Shown one piece after another: positions 7,934 to 15,815 of a stretch of 37,264 nt of DNA. Location of the stretch: the NCBI GenBank assembly GCA_015067075.1, contig SVND01000024.1, positions 1 to 37,264 of the forward strand. The letters are read 5' to 3'. The stretch comes from Oscillospiraceae bacterium (GTDB taxonomy: Bacteria; Bacillota; Clostridia; Oscillospirales; SIG530). Made by a program: the position numbers and the translations under genes. The number at the start of each line of letters is the position of its first letter. Position 1 is the first letter of the stretch. Under the pieces are notes generated by a model. It saw only the letters and a list, made by a program, of their open reading frames with translations. It did no database searches and was not told where the DNA came from.

Positions 7934-9910
7934 TTATAAAGGCTTTTCCGAAGCCAAAATTATAAATTTATCGTAAGGCGCGATATTGGGAACGCGCACC
8001 TTTACACCATTTTTAGTGTACTGCGCCTGCATTTCAATTGCTTCGCCGTTATCGGCAACACAGTAAATATGGGGGATGCCCTTGACGCGAAGCACAACGT
8101 CAAATTCTTCTGTGCTGTCAAGGGTCGCGCTCATAAGAGTGAGCGCCATGTTGCGCTTGTCGGCAGACATACGGGCAAAGGGTACGACAGCGAGGCAATC
8201 CTCGATATAAACAGGCAGACCTTCAGGTGTCATATGCTCGAAAATGTTGAGAAGCTGTGCACGCTTTTCAATAGACCATGTGTATCTCCACGGATTGTAG
8301 CCGCTGACAACGACAAGACCGCCGAGCTCGTTTCTGTACGCTGTCTGACAAGGTCCGATATAATCGCCGTATATGCTTGTCATATCAGCCAAAACGCGAG
8401 TATCTTTGCTTAAAGGCTCTAAAACGTATCGGGAAGAAAAGCCCATATGATAGCTGTCGCGTATATATCCTGCGTATTCGCCGTTAAGCTCGTCATCTGT
8501 AAAAACTTCGCGTACACGGGTTTCATCTGTCGCAACAGCTTTTGCGCCGCAAAGGTGGCCAAGCCCCATTTTTTCAATGCAGACAAGAGCGTAGCCGTCC
8601 ATATAAGCTCCGCGTGCGAGAATATCGGTAAGCTCCTGCTTTGTGAAGCCTTCAACGAGGTTGCCTGTAAGAAGAGCAGGAGCGTCGCCGTTTGGGTTGG
8701 TGGAGATGGGAATACCCATTTTGGCGAAGGTGTACGTTTCGGAAAGCGGGGACATATTTTCTGTGAACCAATCCGTATCGTCACAGCTTCGGCGCACGCC
8801 GAAAAATCTGTTATAGGCAGGATAAAGTCCGACGTTTTTAAAGCCCTTGGAAAAATCGCATATACGCTTCCATGCGCCGCTTGCACGTTCGATCATTGCG
8901 AGATTTTTTTCATGCTGATGAGGTGCGTTGCTGACGAGATTGTAGGCAATTCCGTTAAGTCCGCAAGCATATGCCGCAAGGGATTCCATCTCAAGGATAT
9001 GGCGAGATTTTGACAAAGTGAAATAGGGGAAATTCTCCATTTCATATTGCCTGTCCGTGACGAAAGAGGGATAATACTCGTTTTGTGTCGCCATGTCGAA
9101 CATTTTGTTGAAAAAGCCCGCAGGCATACTGTCGTCGTAAAAACCGCCGCCGGGACGTGCTTTAGTTGCTCCTAAGGTTTTAAACCAACGGGGAAAATCG
9201 TTAGTGTTATATACGTTGAAATCCATACCCGACGTCATAAAGCCAAGCTTTATGGAAGGGTCTACGGCGTGAACGGTACGCTTTATAAGCGCTAAAACTC
9301 CGTCAATAAGGTCGGAGATATTCTCGGACCAGCGCTGACGCCATATGGGATCGCTTTTGTCGGAAATAGCTTTGCGTAGAGACTCGCGGGTAAAGCTCGT
9401 GCCGTATTTCGCACCGAATTTTGCAACGCAGGTATCGCAGGCACAGCCGTCGGCGCTTGCATTGTGATGATGCATACGCAGATCGTCATCCACCCAAATA
9501 AAATCGGGGTGCGCAGAAGCGTATATCGTATATTTTTCCGCGAGATACTCTGTATAGCCTTCGGCGTTTACGCAGGCTGTGCCGAGATCGATGGAGCCGT
9601 CAAAGCCGGTAAAAGCCGTGAAAGGCATTTGTGCTTGCCACGGTTCAGCTTCGCTTCCGTGCCCGATGGTAGTAAGGATATTGATACCGACGCTTTTTAC
9701 ACCTATCATATGAAGCGTGTCGATACGCTCGGCAAGGATCTGAGCTTCGCTTTTCATTTCGTCGATATCGCGATAAAAATGATGAGTTGGATCGGCGAAA
9801 AAAGCAACCTCGTCCACAACGGTTGGATGCTTTGCAAAAAGGGAGCAGAGCTCGTCGAAGGCATCATCGTAAAGCCAGATGACACAGGGGATTCTATAAG
9901 AAATAGCCAC
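7934..9910 (-). CDS. Large TIM-barrel glycosidase-like protein (GH42-like architecture), function unknown
   Basis: A 658-residue cytoplasmic protein. A frame extends to an ATG at 9943, but GAGGAGG sits 8 nt before the in-frame GTG at 9910, and a protein starting (V)AISYRIPCVIWLYDD makes a better barrel start, so I choose GTG. Residues about 1-420 look like a TIM barrel: IWVDDDLRMHHH near 155-165 holds acidic residues of a glycosidase-like active site. It is followed by GCACDTC, a Cys cluster like the metal sites seen in some beta-galactosidases. The middle (ALLTGNLVEGFTKQELTDIL, GYALVCIE) resembles the glutamine-amidotransferase-like trimerisation domain of GH42 enzymes. A beta-sandwich end follows. 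No known family is certain. It is first gene of the operon with the DUF4380-like protein. Confidence 0.65.
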   Translation of the reverse strand: MAISYRIPCVIWLYDDAFDELCSLFAKHPTVVDEVAFFADPTHHFYRDIDEMKSEAQILAERIDTLHMIGVKSVGINILTTIGHGSEAEPWQAQMPFTAFTGFDGSIDLGTACVNAEGYTEYLAEKYTIYASAHPDFIWVDDDLRMHHHNASADGCACDTCVAKFGAKYGTSFTRESLRKAISDKSDPIWRQRWSENISDLIDGVLALIKRTVHAVDPSIKLGFMTSGMDFNVYNTNDFPRWFKTLGATKARPGGGFYDDSMPAGFFNKMFDMATQNEYYPSFVTDRQYEMENFPYFTLSKSRHILEMESLAAYACGLNGIAYNLVSNAPHQHEKNLAMIERASGAWKRICDFSKGFKNVGLYPAYNRFFGVRRSCDDTDWFTENMSPLSETYTFAKMGIPISTNPNGDAPALLTGNLVEGFTKQELTDILARGAYMDGYALVCIEKMGLGHLCGAKAVATDETRVREVFTDDELNGEYAGYIRDSYHMGFSSRYVLEPLSKDTRVLADMTSIYGDYIGPCQTAYRNELGGLVVVSGYNPWRYTWSIEKRAQLLNIFEHMTPEGLPVYIEDCLAVVPFARMSADKRNMALTLMSATLDSTEEFDVVLRVKGIPHIYCVADNGEAIEMQAQYTKNGVKVRVPNIAPYDKFIILASEKPL

Positions 9911-9947
9911 AGGAAAAACCTCCTCGGTAAATCGATTCCGCAAGGAT

Positions 9948-9976
9948 ATTATACATCAACGTGATTAGATTTGCAA
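9948..9976 (-). promoter_or_regulatory. Promoter of the TIM-barrel/DUF4380 operon
   Basis: TTGCAA (9971-9976) and TATAAT (9948-9953) on the minus strand, 17 nt apart, 38 nt upstream of the GTG at 9910. It is arranged back to back with the dusB promoter. Confidence 0.65.
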
Positions 9977-9993
9977 GACAAATTTTACGGGGA

Positions 9994-10022
9994 TTGACGA
10001 GAAAGATAAAATGATGTATAAT
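9994..10022 (+). promoter_or_regulatory. Promoter of the dusB-sigma factor operon
   Basis: TTGACG (9994-9999) and TATAAT (10017-10022) with a 17-nt spacer, 33 nt before the dusB ATG. Confidence 0.75.
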
Positions 10023-10055
10023 TATATAAATCATCAAAAATAAAGGTAGCATCAA

Positions 10056-11009
10056 ATGTTTATAAAAGGACTTGTTGGGCTTGCGCCGATGGCGGGTGTG
10101 GCTGATCTTGCGTTTCGGCAGATATGCCGAGAATTTGGATGTGAATACGAGGTGTCGGAAATGGTCAGCGCAAAGGCGATGACTTTTCACGATAAAAAAA
10201 CTGACGCCTTGCTTGAAAATGACGGCGCACCGTGGGCGATACAGCTTTTCGGACATGAGCCTGAAATTATGGCGCAGGCGACGTCGATGATATTGGAAAA
10301 AAAGCCGAACGTAATAGATATAAATATGGGTTGCCCTGTACCGAAAATAGTTTCAAGCGGAGACGGCTCGGCGCTGATGAAAGCTCCGAAGCTGTGTGAG
10401 GAGGTTGCAAAGGCTGTAATATCAGAAAGCGCGGGAATACCCGTCTCGGTGAAAATAAGAGCGGGCTGGGATAAAAACAGTATAAACGCCCCTGAAATTG
10501 CCAAAAGGCTTGAGCAATGCGGTGTGGCAATGATATGCGTTCACGGTCGTACTCGTGAGCAGCTTTATGCACCCGGTGTCGATCACAAGGTAATAGCTGA
10601 CGTTAAAAAAGCCGTGAGCATCCCCGTTATCGGTAACGGCGGTATAAAAAACGGCGCAGACGCTGTGAAAATGATAGAGGATACAGGCTGTGACGGCGTT
10701 ATGATAGGTATGGGCGTTTTGGGTGCACCATGGGTCTTTCGCGAAGTTAAGGCGGCGATAAGAGGCGAAAAATGCGAGGAAACGCCGAAAATAGAGCAAA
10801 GACTTGAAATAGCCATGCGCCATGCGGAAAAAACTGTAGCGCTCAAGGGCGAAAAGCTTGGCATGATACAGTTCAGAAAGCATATGGCATGGTATCTTAA
10901 GGGAATACGCAACGCGGCACAGTATAAATGTGAAGGCACAAATATAAGCACGCTTAAGCAAGCTTATGCGCTTTGCGAAAAAATACTCAAGGAACAGGAG
11001 GAAAGCTGA
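10056..11009 (+). CDS. dusB: tRNA-dihydrouridine synthase (DusB family)
   Basis: A 317-residue FMN enzyme that reduces uridine to dihydrouridine in the D-loop of tRNA using NADPH. It shows the N-terminal LAPMAGVADLAFR flavin-site motif and the catalytic Cys93 in NMGCPVPK. It also has the HGRTREQ motif near 165 and the GNGGI/GVMIGMG phosphate-binding strands of the barrel, followed by the helical C-terminal tRNA-binding domain. Length is normal for the family. The stop is 2 nt before the sigma-factor ATG, and the sigma factor's GGAGG site lies inside dusB, so the two genes are likely translationally coupled. Confidence 0.96.
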   Translation: MFIKGLVGLAPMAGVADLAFRQICREFGCEYEVSEMVSAKAMTFHDKKTDALLENDGAPWAIQLFGHEPEIMAQATSMILEKKPNVIDINMGCPVPKIVSSGDGSALMKAPKLCEEVAKAVISESAGIPVSVKIRAGWDKNSINAPEIAKRLEQCGVAMICVHGRTREQLYAPGVDHKVIADVKKAVSIPVIGNGGIKNGADAVKMIEDTGCDGVMIGMGVLGAPWVFREVKAAIRGEKCEETPKIEQRLEIAMRHAEKTVALKGEKLGMIQFRKHMAWYLKGIRNAAQYKCEGTNISTLKQAYALCEKILKEQEES

Positions 11010-11011
11010 AA

Positions 11012-11557
11012 ATGCAAAATGAATATGACAGCATGATAGTCGGTCGCATAAAAGGCGGCGACAGGCAGGCGTTTGATATGCTTTTTGATATTTATCAAAA
11101 GCGTGTTTACAATATTGCCCTCGGTCTTTGTAAAAATGAGCACGATGCAATGGATGTGGCGCAGGAAGCCTTTTTGCGCATATATAAAAGCATTAAAACT
11201 TTCCGTGAGGACTCGTCACTTTCCACATGGATATACAGAATAACGGTAAACGCGGCGTATGACTTTTTACGAGCTCAAAGCAAAAGGTCAGAGGTACCGA
11301 TTGAAATGGCACAGAATGTTAAAGCGGCGACGACGCCTGAAGCTGTTTATGAAAAGATGGAAAAGCGGCAGGTTGTACGCGCAGCGATAGAAAAACTTAA
11401 CGAGGAGCATAAAGCGGTAATAATTTTGCGCGATATAAACGGGCTTTCCTATTCGGAAATAGCTCAAGCGCTGTCCATTGAGGAAGGAACGGTAAAATCA
11501 AGGCTTTTCCGCGCCAGAGCAATGCTTAGGAAAATTTTGGACGGAACTTTAGAGTAA
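11012..11557 (+). CDS. ECF-type RNA polymerase sigma factor (SigW/RpoE-like)
   Basis: A 181-residue sigma-70 family protein of ECF type, with regions 2 and 4 only. Region 2 is FDMLFDIYQKRVYNIAL through DVAQEAFLRIYKSI and the melting motif STWIYRITVNAAYDFLR. Region 4 holds the helix-turn-helix LSYSEIAQALSIEEGTVKSRLFRAR. The ATG at 11012 has GGAGGAAAG about 8 nt upstream; a longer in-frame start at 10973 lies inside dusB and lacks a site. The next gene is a zinc-type anti-sigma factor, so this is probably an envelope-stress regulon controlling itself. I did not find a second promoter of different type ahead of it; it seems to be carried by the dusB promoter. Confidence 0.95.
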   Translation: MQNEYDSMIVGRIKGGDRQAFDMLFDIYQKRVYNIALGLCKNEHDAMDVAQEAFLRIYKSIKTFREDSSLSTWIYRITVNAAYDFLRAQSKRSEVPIEMAQNVKAATTPEAVYEKMEKRQVVRAAIEKLNEEHKAVIILRDINGLSYSEIAQALSIEEGTVKSRLFRARAMLRKILDGTLE

Positions 11558-11589
11558 AAAGTCAGTCTAATGTATATAAAAAGAAAGGA

Positions 11590-11607
11590 GCTTTGCGAAA
11601 GCGAAGC
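11590..11607 (+). promoter_or_regulatory. GAAA-tetraloop hairpin between ribosome site and start of the anti-sigma gene
   Basis: A 7-bp stem GCTTTGC with GCGAAGC (one U-G pair) closed by a GAAA loop lies directly after AAAGGAG, overlapping its last G. Without the hairpin the ribosome site is 29 nt from the ATG at 11620. With it folded, the effective distance is about 12 nt. Confidence 0.45.
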
Positions 11608-11619
11608 GTGGTTATAAAT

Positions 11620-12372
11620 ATGTCATTTTGTGACAATGAAAAATACTTCGAGATGATAAATCTCGATATTGACGGCGAGCTTGGTGAAGTGCAGAAGCAG
11701 GAGCTTCACAGCCACATGGCAGAATGCGAGCAATGTGCCGAGCTTTATAAAATTTTATCCGAAAATAAGCAGGCGTGTGCCGAGCTTTCGCAGGATGTAC
11801 CTGCACAGCTTAAAACAAAGGTCATGGATACCATATATCCGCCGAAAAAAGGCTTTTTGCGCGTTGCCATCACTGTTGCGACGACGGCGGCGGCACTGCT
11901 GTTTTTAGTTTTCGGTACGGCACCATTTTGGCTTGCAATGATGCCTGCGGGAAGTGCCGCACCTGAAAATAACATGAGCGCCGAAGCTGATCGCTGTGAT
12001 GACGTTGGCGCCACGGACGCAGACGACGGACGAGTAGAATTCGTTTTGCATTCAAGCTCGGAGTACAGCGTGAAGGAAGCTGACGGAGGGCTGACTGTAG
12101 GAGGATTTGAGCCTGAAAGCAGTCCTGAGGGCAGTGAAAAGCCGACGGGAACGGCAAAAAACAAAGCAATTTTGTATGTAAAAGCTGTCACCGAGGATGC
12201 AAAGCAATACGTTGCCGAGCTTTTACAGATGCAAAGTGCCGATACGTTTGAGGTAACGCCCGAACAGCTTGAGACGGTTATGAACGACGACGGAATATAT
12301 GAAAAAGCCGAGCTTACGCTGTGCTTTGCGGAAAACGAGCAGGTAAGCTGTGTAATAAAAGTCATTGAGTGA
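11620..12372 (+). CDS. Membrane-anchored zinc-finger anti-sigma factor
   Basis: About 250 residues. The N-terminal zf-HC2 anti-sigma domain carries the zinc motif H32-x3-C36-x2-C39 (SHMAECEQC). One membrane segment follows (about 77-98, VAITVATTAAALLFLVFG), then an acidic extracytoplasmic domain. In this family the cytosolic domain holds the cognate sigma factor until a signal releases it; the sigma gene ends 62 nt upstream. The start is uncertain: TTG at 11593 is only 2 nt from AAAGGAG, GTG at 11608 is 17 nt away, and ATG at 11620 is 29 nt away but gives the usual family N-terminus and may be brought close by a hairpin at 11590-11607. Confidence 0.85.
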   Translation: MSFCDNEKYFEMINLDIDGELGEVQKQELHSHMAECEQCAELYKILSENKQACAELSQDVPAQLKTKVMDTIYPPKKGFLRVAITVATTAAALLFLVFGTAPFWLAMMPAGSAAPENNMSAEADRCDDVGATDADDGRVEFVLHSSSEYSVKEADGGLTVGGFEPESSPEGSEKPTGTAKNKAILYVKAVTEDAKQYVAELLQMQSADTFEVTPEQLETVMNDDGIYEKAELTLCFAENEQVSCVIKVIE

Positions 12373-12382
12373 GGATAAAACG

Positions 12383-12757
12383 ATGAAAAGCGTAAAACCG
12401 GGCAGAGGTCCATCTTTTATGAGCGGAGTTATCGGAATAGTTATGATACTGTTCGGAATTTTCTGGACGGCAATGGCGGCACGGTTCAGCGGTATAATGG
12501 CAGTATTCGGCGTGCTCTGGACGGTGATAGCTGTTATGATAACTATATACAATTTTAAAAATGCAACGGGCAAAAACAGATATTCTCAATTCGATATTAC
12601 GGAGCACGGCGAAGAGCCTGACCCGCTTGAGCAGAGGTTTGGCTCTACGGATGAGAATGAAGTGAAAAACGGTGAAAATAAATTTTGCCCCTATTGCGGA
12701 GCAGAATTGGGCGAGGACTTTGTTTTTTGCAATAATTGCGGGAAAAAACTGCCGTAA
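12383..12757 (+). CDS. Small membrane protein with C-terminal zinc ribbon
   Basis: A 124-residue protein. Two hydrophobic segments lie at about 13-32 and 37-56 (MSGVIGIVMILFGIFWTAMA; IMAVFGVLWTVIAVMITIY). A charged linker follows, and then a C-terminal zinc ribbon CPYCGAELGEDFVFCNNCG that can bind one zinc through four Cys. It is a common design in Firmicutes but without a set function. GTGAGG precedes the ATG at 12383; the gene begins 10 nt after the anti-sigma stop, so it belongs to the sigma operon and could be part of, or a target of, the same membrane response. A TTG start at 12365 overlapping the previous gene is less likely. Confidence 0.85.
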   Translation: MKSVKPGRGPSFMSGVIGIVMILFGIFWTAMAARFSGIMAVFGVLWTVIAVMITIYNFKNATGKNRYSQFDITEHGEEPDPLEQRFGSTDENEVKNGENKFCPYCGAELGEDFVFCNNCGKKLP

Positions 12758-12788
12758 AAAAAGATGACTAAAAGTAAGGAGGAAGAAA

Positions 12789-14183
12789 ATGAAGAAAAGT
12801 TTTTGGATAATATTGCTTGCTGTATTGGTGGCGGTAATGCTTGCCTGCTGCGGCACAAATGAAGCCGCGGAAAGCACGCCTACTCCGCAGGATACGCCGA
12901 CTTCGGCGGTGGAAGCGGCGAATACACCCACTGATGCACCTACACCGACGGATATGCCTACAAATGAGCCGACACCCACAAATACGGCAACGCCTACACA
13001 GACGCCGCTTCCAATAGCGGAAAAAGGAGAAAATATATCTGATCAAATACAGCTGTTCTACGGTAGCACAGCTGTAAATGCCCAACTTCGCCTTATCGGA
13101 CCGCGAGCATACGTACAGATCGACGGCTTTGCGCTGGCTCTTGGAGGAGACGTGGCGCAATACGGAAATGAATATACCATAGAGCTTTTCGGTAAAAGTG
13201 AAAAGCTTGATATAACCAAAGGAGCAACGCACAAGGTATACTCTTTTGACGGTGAAAACTATATGTCCCTTTTTGATGCGGCGCAGATGTTTGACTTGGC
13301 TGTCGTATTCAACGAAAACGAAACGGTTTCTGTTTACAACAAGGAGATACCGAAATGGGAGGCTATGTCTTCTACGGGAAAGAAAAAGAGCTATCTGCGC
13401 CTTGAAGACATAAACGCTGACTACGGCGTTGGCGAAAGATATACTCATTTGGGACTTGAAAAGCTTCGCGTGCTTTGCGACTATCTTGAATGCACCACAG
13501 ATGCGTTCTATATTGCATGGATACCTCTTTATATGAATCCGCCTCTCGGCATTGAAAACGATATAAGCAGAAATTTCAATTTCTACAATGCTGATTTTGT
13601 TTACACACTCGACTACATGGTGAAAAGCGGCGGTCTTATGGGATTGCACGGACTTACCCATCAATGGAAGGATGAGGTCAGCGCTATAGGTGATGAATTT
13701 GGCAAGGATTGCGGACTTACGGATAAGCAGATAGTGGAAAGATTTAATGAGGCAAAGCGAATTTGTACCGATTTGGGATATGAATACACATTCTTTGAAT
13801 TTCCTCATTATACTGCCACAAATGCACAGATGGATCTTGCAGGAGAGCATTTTGATATAATTTATCAGCAGTATTATAAATTTGATAAGCCGGGTCAGAT
13901 AGAAACGAAAAAGATAAACGGCAAAACGGTATACTATGTACCGACACCTGCGGATTACGTTTATTCTGAATACGATCTGCAGGGCGTTTTGGGTCGTCTT
14001 GATGCACTTAAAGATTATCAGGAACGAAGTTTGTTTTTCCACCCGTCCCTTGATTACAGCAAGGTGGGAATAGCGACGGACGGCACGGTCAGAAGATATA
14101 CATATGACCTTACGAGAGGCATACTGTCCAATATTTGCAACAAGCTTTACGGTGATGGATACTGCTTCGGAGCGGTAAAGTAA
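12789..14183 (+). CDS. Lipoprotein with Cu-amine-oxidase-N-like domain and DUF2334 polysaccharide-deacetylase fold
   Basis: A 464-residue lipoprotein. The signal ends in the lipobox MLAC20. A Thr/Pro linker (about 28-72) follows. Residues about 85-190 resemble the copper-amine-oxidase N-terminal-type stalk domain found on Firmicute surface proteins. Residues 200-464 match the DUF2334 branch of the NodB deacetylase fold: YLRLEDINADYG carries the metal Asp, and GLMGLHGLTHQW gives the H-x3-H-type metal pair. Substrate unknown; a cell-wall or exopolysaccharide N-acetyl group is a fair guess. AAGGAGG 7 nt before the ATG is strong. It is 31 nt behind the zinc-ribbon gene, so it probably belongs to the sigma operon, which would fit an envelope-modification regulon. 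Confidence 0.85.
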   Translation: MKKSFWIILLAVLVAVMLACCGTNEAAESTPTPQDTPTSAVEAANTPTDAPTPTDMPTNEPTPTNTATPTQTPLPIAEKGENISDQIQLFYGSTAVNAQLRLIGPRAYVQIDGFALALGGDVAQYGNEYTIELFGKSEKLDITKGATHKVYSFDGENYMSLFDAAQMFDLAVVFNENETVSVYNKEIPKWEAMSSTGKKKSYLRLEDINADYGVGERYTHLGLEKLRVLCDYLECTTDAFYIAWIPLYMNPPLGIENDISRNFNFYNADFVYTLDYMVKSGGLMGLHGLTHQWKDEVSAIGDEFGKDCGLTDKQIVERFNEAKRICTDLGYEYTFFEFPHYTATNAQMDLAGEHFDIIYQQYYKFDKPGQIETKKINGKTVYYVPTPADYVYSEYDLQGVLGRLDALKDYQERSLFFHPSLDYSKVGIATDGTVRRYTYDLTRGILSNICNKLYGDGYCFGAVK

Positions 14184-14239
14184 CAAAAATCAAGCTGTGA
14201 GCATATATTGTATCATACAACGCTTTCGGAGGAATTTGT

Positions 14240-14398
14240 ATGAACGTATGCAAAAAGCCGAGGGGTAAAAACGGCGTGATGGGATATACGCTTATATGTG
14301 CGTGTATAGCAATGCTGGCGGCATCACTTTTGCCGAATAAGCTGATAATGCTGGTTATATTTATACTGCTTGTTTTGGCATGGCTGTGCCTTTTTTGA
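14240..14398 (+). CDS. 52-residue membrane peptide, unknown
   Basis: Reads MNVCKKPRGKNGVMGYTLIC and then two hydrophobic stretches (about 15-30 and 35-52) separated by the short LPNK turn, ending LVLAWLCLF. A perfect CGGAGGA site lies 6 nt before the ATG. It has a basic N-terminus and two membrane spans, as in many small Firmicute membrane proteins. It lies between the DUF2334 lipoprotein and the SpoVM-like peptide. I do not recognise a family. Confidence 0.65.
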   Translation: MNVCKKPRGKNGVMGYTLICACIAMLAASLLPNKLIMLVIFILLVLAWLCLF

Positions 14399-14443
14399 CG
14401 GCGGGATGTTGAATTGGATTCCCTGTGAAAAGAGGTGATACAT

Positions 14444-14515
14444 ATAAAGATAGTCGTTTTGAAAGCGCCGAAATCGCTTCGCTCGTTACTTAAAAGGATA
14501 TTTAAAGTTAAATAG
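14444..14515 (+). CDS. spoVM: SpoVM-like sporulation peptide with apparent AUA start
   Basis: A 23-codon frame reading (I)KIVVLKAPKSLRSLLKRIF and then KVK. It lines up without gaps with Bacillus subtilis SpoVM (MKFYTIKLPKFLGGIVRAM): K2, a hydrophobic residue at 6, K7, P9, K10, L12, a basic residue at 17. SpoVM is an amphipathic peptide that marks the convex forespore surface and anchors the spore-coat ATPase SpoIVA; P9 is known to matter for this. AGAGGTGA sits 6 nt before the codon that should be ATG but reads ATA (14444-14446). Alternatives are a GTG at 14435, giving 26 codons but inside the ribosome site, or a base error. A strong terminator follows directly. The match is by memory of the family, without a search. 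Confidence 0.72.
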   Translation: MKIVVLKAPKSLRSLLKRIFKVK

Positions 14516-14548
14516 AAAAAGCACATCTGCTTTTGCAGATGTGCTTTT
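14516..14548. terminator. Bidirectional terminator between the SpoVM-like gene and the Gfo operon
   Basis: AAAAAGCACATCTGC, a TTTT loop, GCAGATGTGCTTTT: a 14-bp perfect stem with T runs on both strands. It closes the plus operon after the stop at 14515 and the minus operon after the stop at 14561. Confidence 0.9.
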
Positions 14549-14560
14549 AGTTTTAAAAGA

Positions 14561-15790
14561 TTATTCGATGCCCCAATCCTTTTTAGCTGCGGCAATATCT
14601 GCTTCCGTGGGTGCGAAAGGTTTTGAGCTGCAAGGCAAGGTAACGTTTCCGTTTTCATCGGGGAAGGGAGAGGCGTTGTCATTTTCGTATTTTACGCGGT
14701 CTTCTTCCTTGCTGAAATCGGGAATATCGTAGGGCTTGCCGCCTTCAAGAATACTGCGCCAGCCGAGAATAGCTGCGGAAGCCATAGCCGTTGCACGGTA
14801 TACGTTCCAATAGGGCTGCTGGTTTTTGCGGATAGATTCAAAGAAATTATGGATAACCCAGAAGTCGCCACCGCCGTGACCTGCTTTTTCAGCAAGCTCA
14901 CCAAGGTCTTTCCACTCAGCTTTATATATCTGGCTTGTGGGCGTATCCTCTTCGGGCTTGCTCCAATGATTGTAGCAAAGGCGAACGCTTCCCTCATCAC
15001 CGCGGACGACTTCGGCAGAGCCCTTTACGCAGGAAAGGCGATACCAATTTCCGTGAGGTGCAAAGCCTGCACAGCCTGTAACACGCATTATGGCATCCTT
15101 ATCTGTTTGAAGGAGCATGATAGCTGCGGAGTCGCCTGTGCGGATTGCTGTGCCGGGAAGAAGGTCGGGGTTGAATGCGGCCATAGCCGTAACTCTTGTG
15201 GGCATGGCGTCCGTCATCTGCATCAAGGGTGCAAGAGCGTGGGTGATGTAATAGGAGCGCGGAATCCAATTGCGCCAATGGTAGATGCCGGGGGCGAGGC
15301 CGTTTTTCTCCTTGGGAGAAACGGGATGGACGTATTCACCTTCAGCGTAGCAAAGGTTGCCGAGCGTGCCGCCCTTGTAAAGGCGTTCAAGCTCAAGGTT
15401 TGCGCACATGAAGGGATAGTTTTCAGCCAGCATATAGATAGCATCGGACTTTTCAACGGCTCGGCAAAGAGCAACACCGTCAGCCATCGTTCCGTTAGCC
15501 GTGCATTCGCTTAAAACGTGAATACCTTTTTCAAGGCAACGGATGGCGAAGGGAGCGTGCTCGTAGAAATAGTTGGAGAGCAAAACTGCCTCAAGTCCTT
15601 CGTGCTCAATAAAAGCGTCGAAATTGTCATAGCAGGTGATGTCGGGAATGGATTCCTTCCAGGAGTTGCGAGCACCTTCGTACTTGTCGCACATTGCAAC
15701 AATCTCGCCGCCGCAATTCTGGATGATCTTAATGAAGCTTGCGCCTCTTCCACTTCCACCGAATACACCGAGTTTGATTTTCTTTTCCAT
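14561..15790 (-). CDS. Atypical Gfo/Idh/MocA-family protein, paralogue A (GH109-like features)
   Basis: A 409-residue protein with an N-terminal NAD(P)-binding Rossmann fold (GVFGGSGRGASF, 8-19; acidic residue after strand 2 in MCDKYEGA) and the Gfo C-terminal domain. The family's EKP motif, whose Lys is catalytic in the dehydrogenases, reads SEC here (S94-E95-C96). The region AENYPF, GGTLGNLCYAEGEYVHP, YHWRNWIPRSYYITHALAPL parallels the order ENxxY, GxxGE, EGxYxH, W, THxxxP of GH109 NAD-dependent alpha-N-acetylgalactosaminidases. It may therefore be a hydrolase using a redox cycle instead of a simple dehydrogenase. No signal peptide. GGAGG precedes the ATG. It is last in the six-gene operon and is clearly paralogous to the gene at 16963-18207. 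Confidence 0.85.
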   Translation of the reverse strand: MEKKIKLGVFGGSGRGASFIKIIQNCGGEIVAMCDKYEGARNSWKESIPDITCYDNFDAFIEHEGLEAVLLSNYFYEHAPFAIRCLEKGIHVLSECTANGTMADGVALCRAVEKSDAIYMLAENYPFMCANLELERLYKGGTLGNLCYAEGEYVHPVSPKEKNGLAPGIYHWRNWIPRSYYITHALAPLMQMTDAMPTRVTAMAAFNPDLLPGTAIRTGDSAAIMLLQTDKDAIMRVTGCAGFAPHGNWYRLSCVKGSAEVVRGDEGSVRLCYNHWSKPEEDTPTSQIYKAEWKDLGELAEKAGHGGGDFWVIHNFFESIRKNQQPYWNVYRATAMASAAILGWRSILEGGKPYDIPDFSKEEDRVKYENDNASPFPDENGNVTLPCSSKPFAPTEADIAAAKKDWGIE

Positions 15791-15815
15791 TATACTTTAC
15801 CTCCGTGAGATATAA

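Noticed and set aside
12880-13010. Repeated Thr/Pro-coding motifs as a possible CRISPR or tandem repeat locus
   Set aside because: The repeats are in-frame ACN-CCN codons of a lipoprotein linker; similar linkers occur near 3063-3145 and 29150-29230. No constant repeat with unique spacers.
12768-14186. A 472-codon frame on the minus strand opposite the DUF2334 lipoprotein
   Set aside because: It mirrors the plus gene, which has signal peptide, lipobox, ribosome site and family motifs. The antisense product is rich in Cys, Arg and His without domain pattern.
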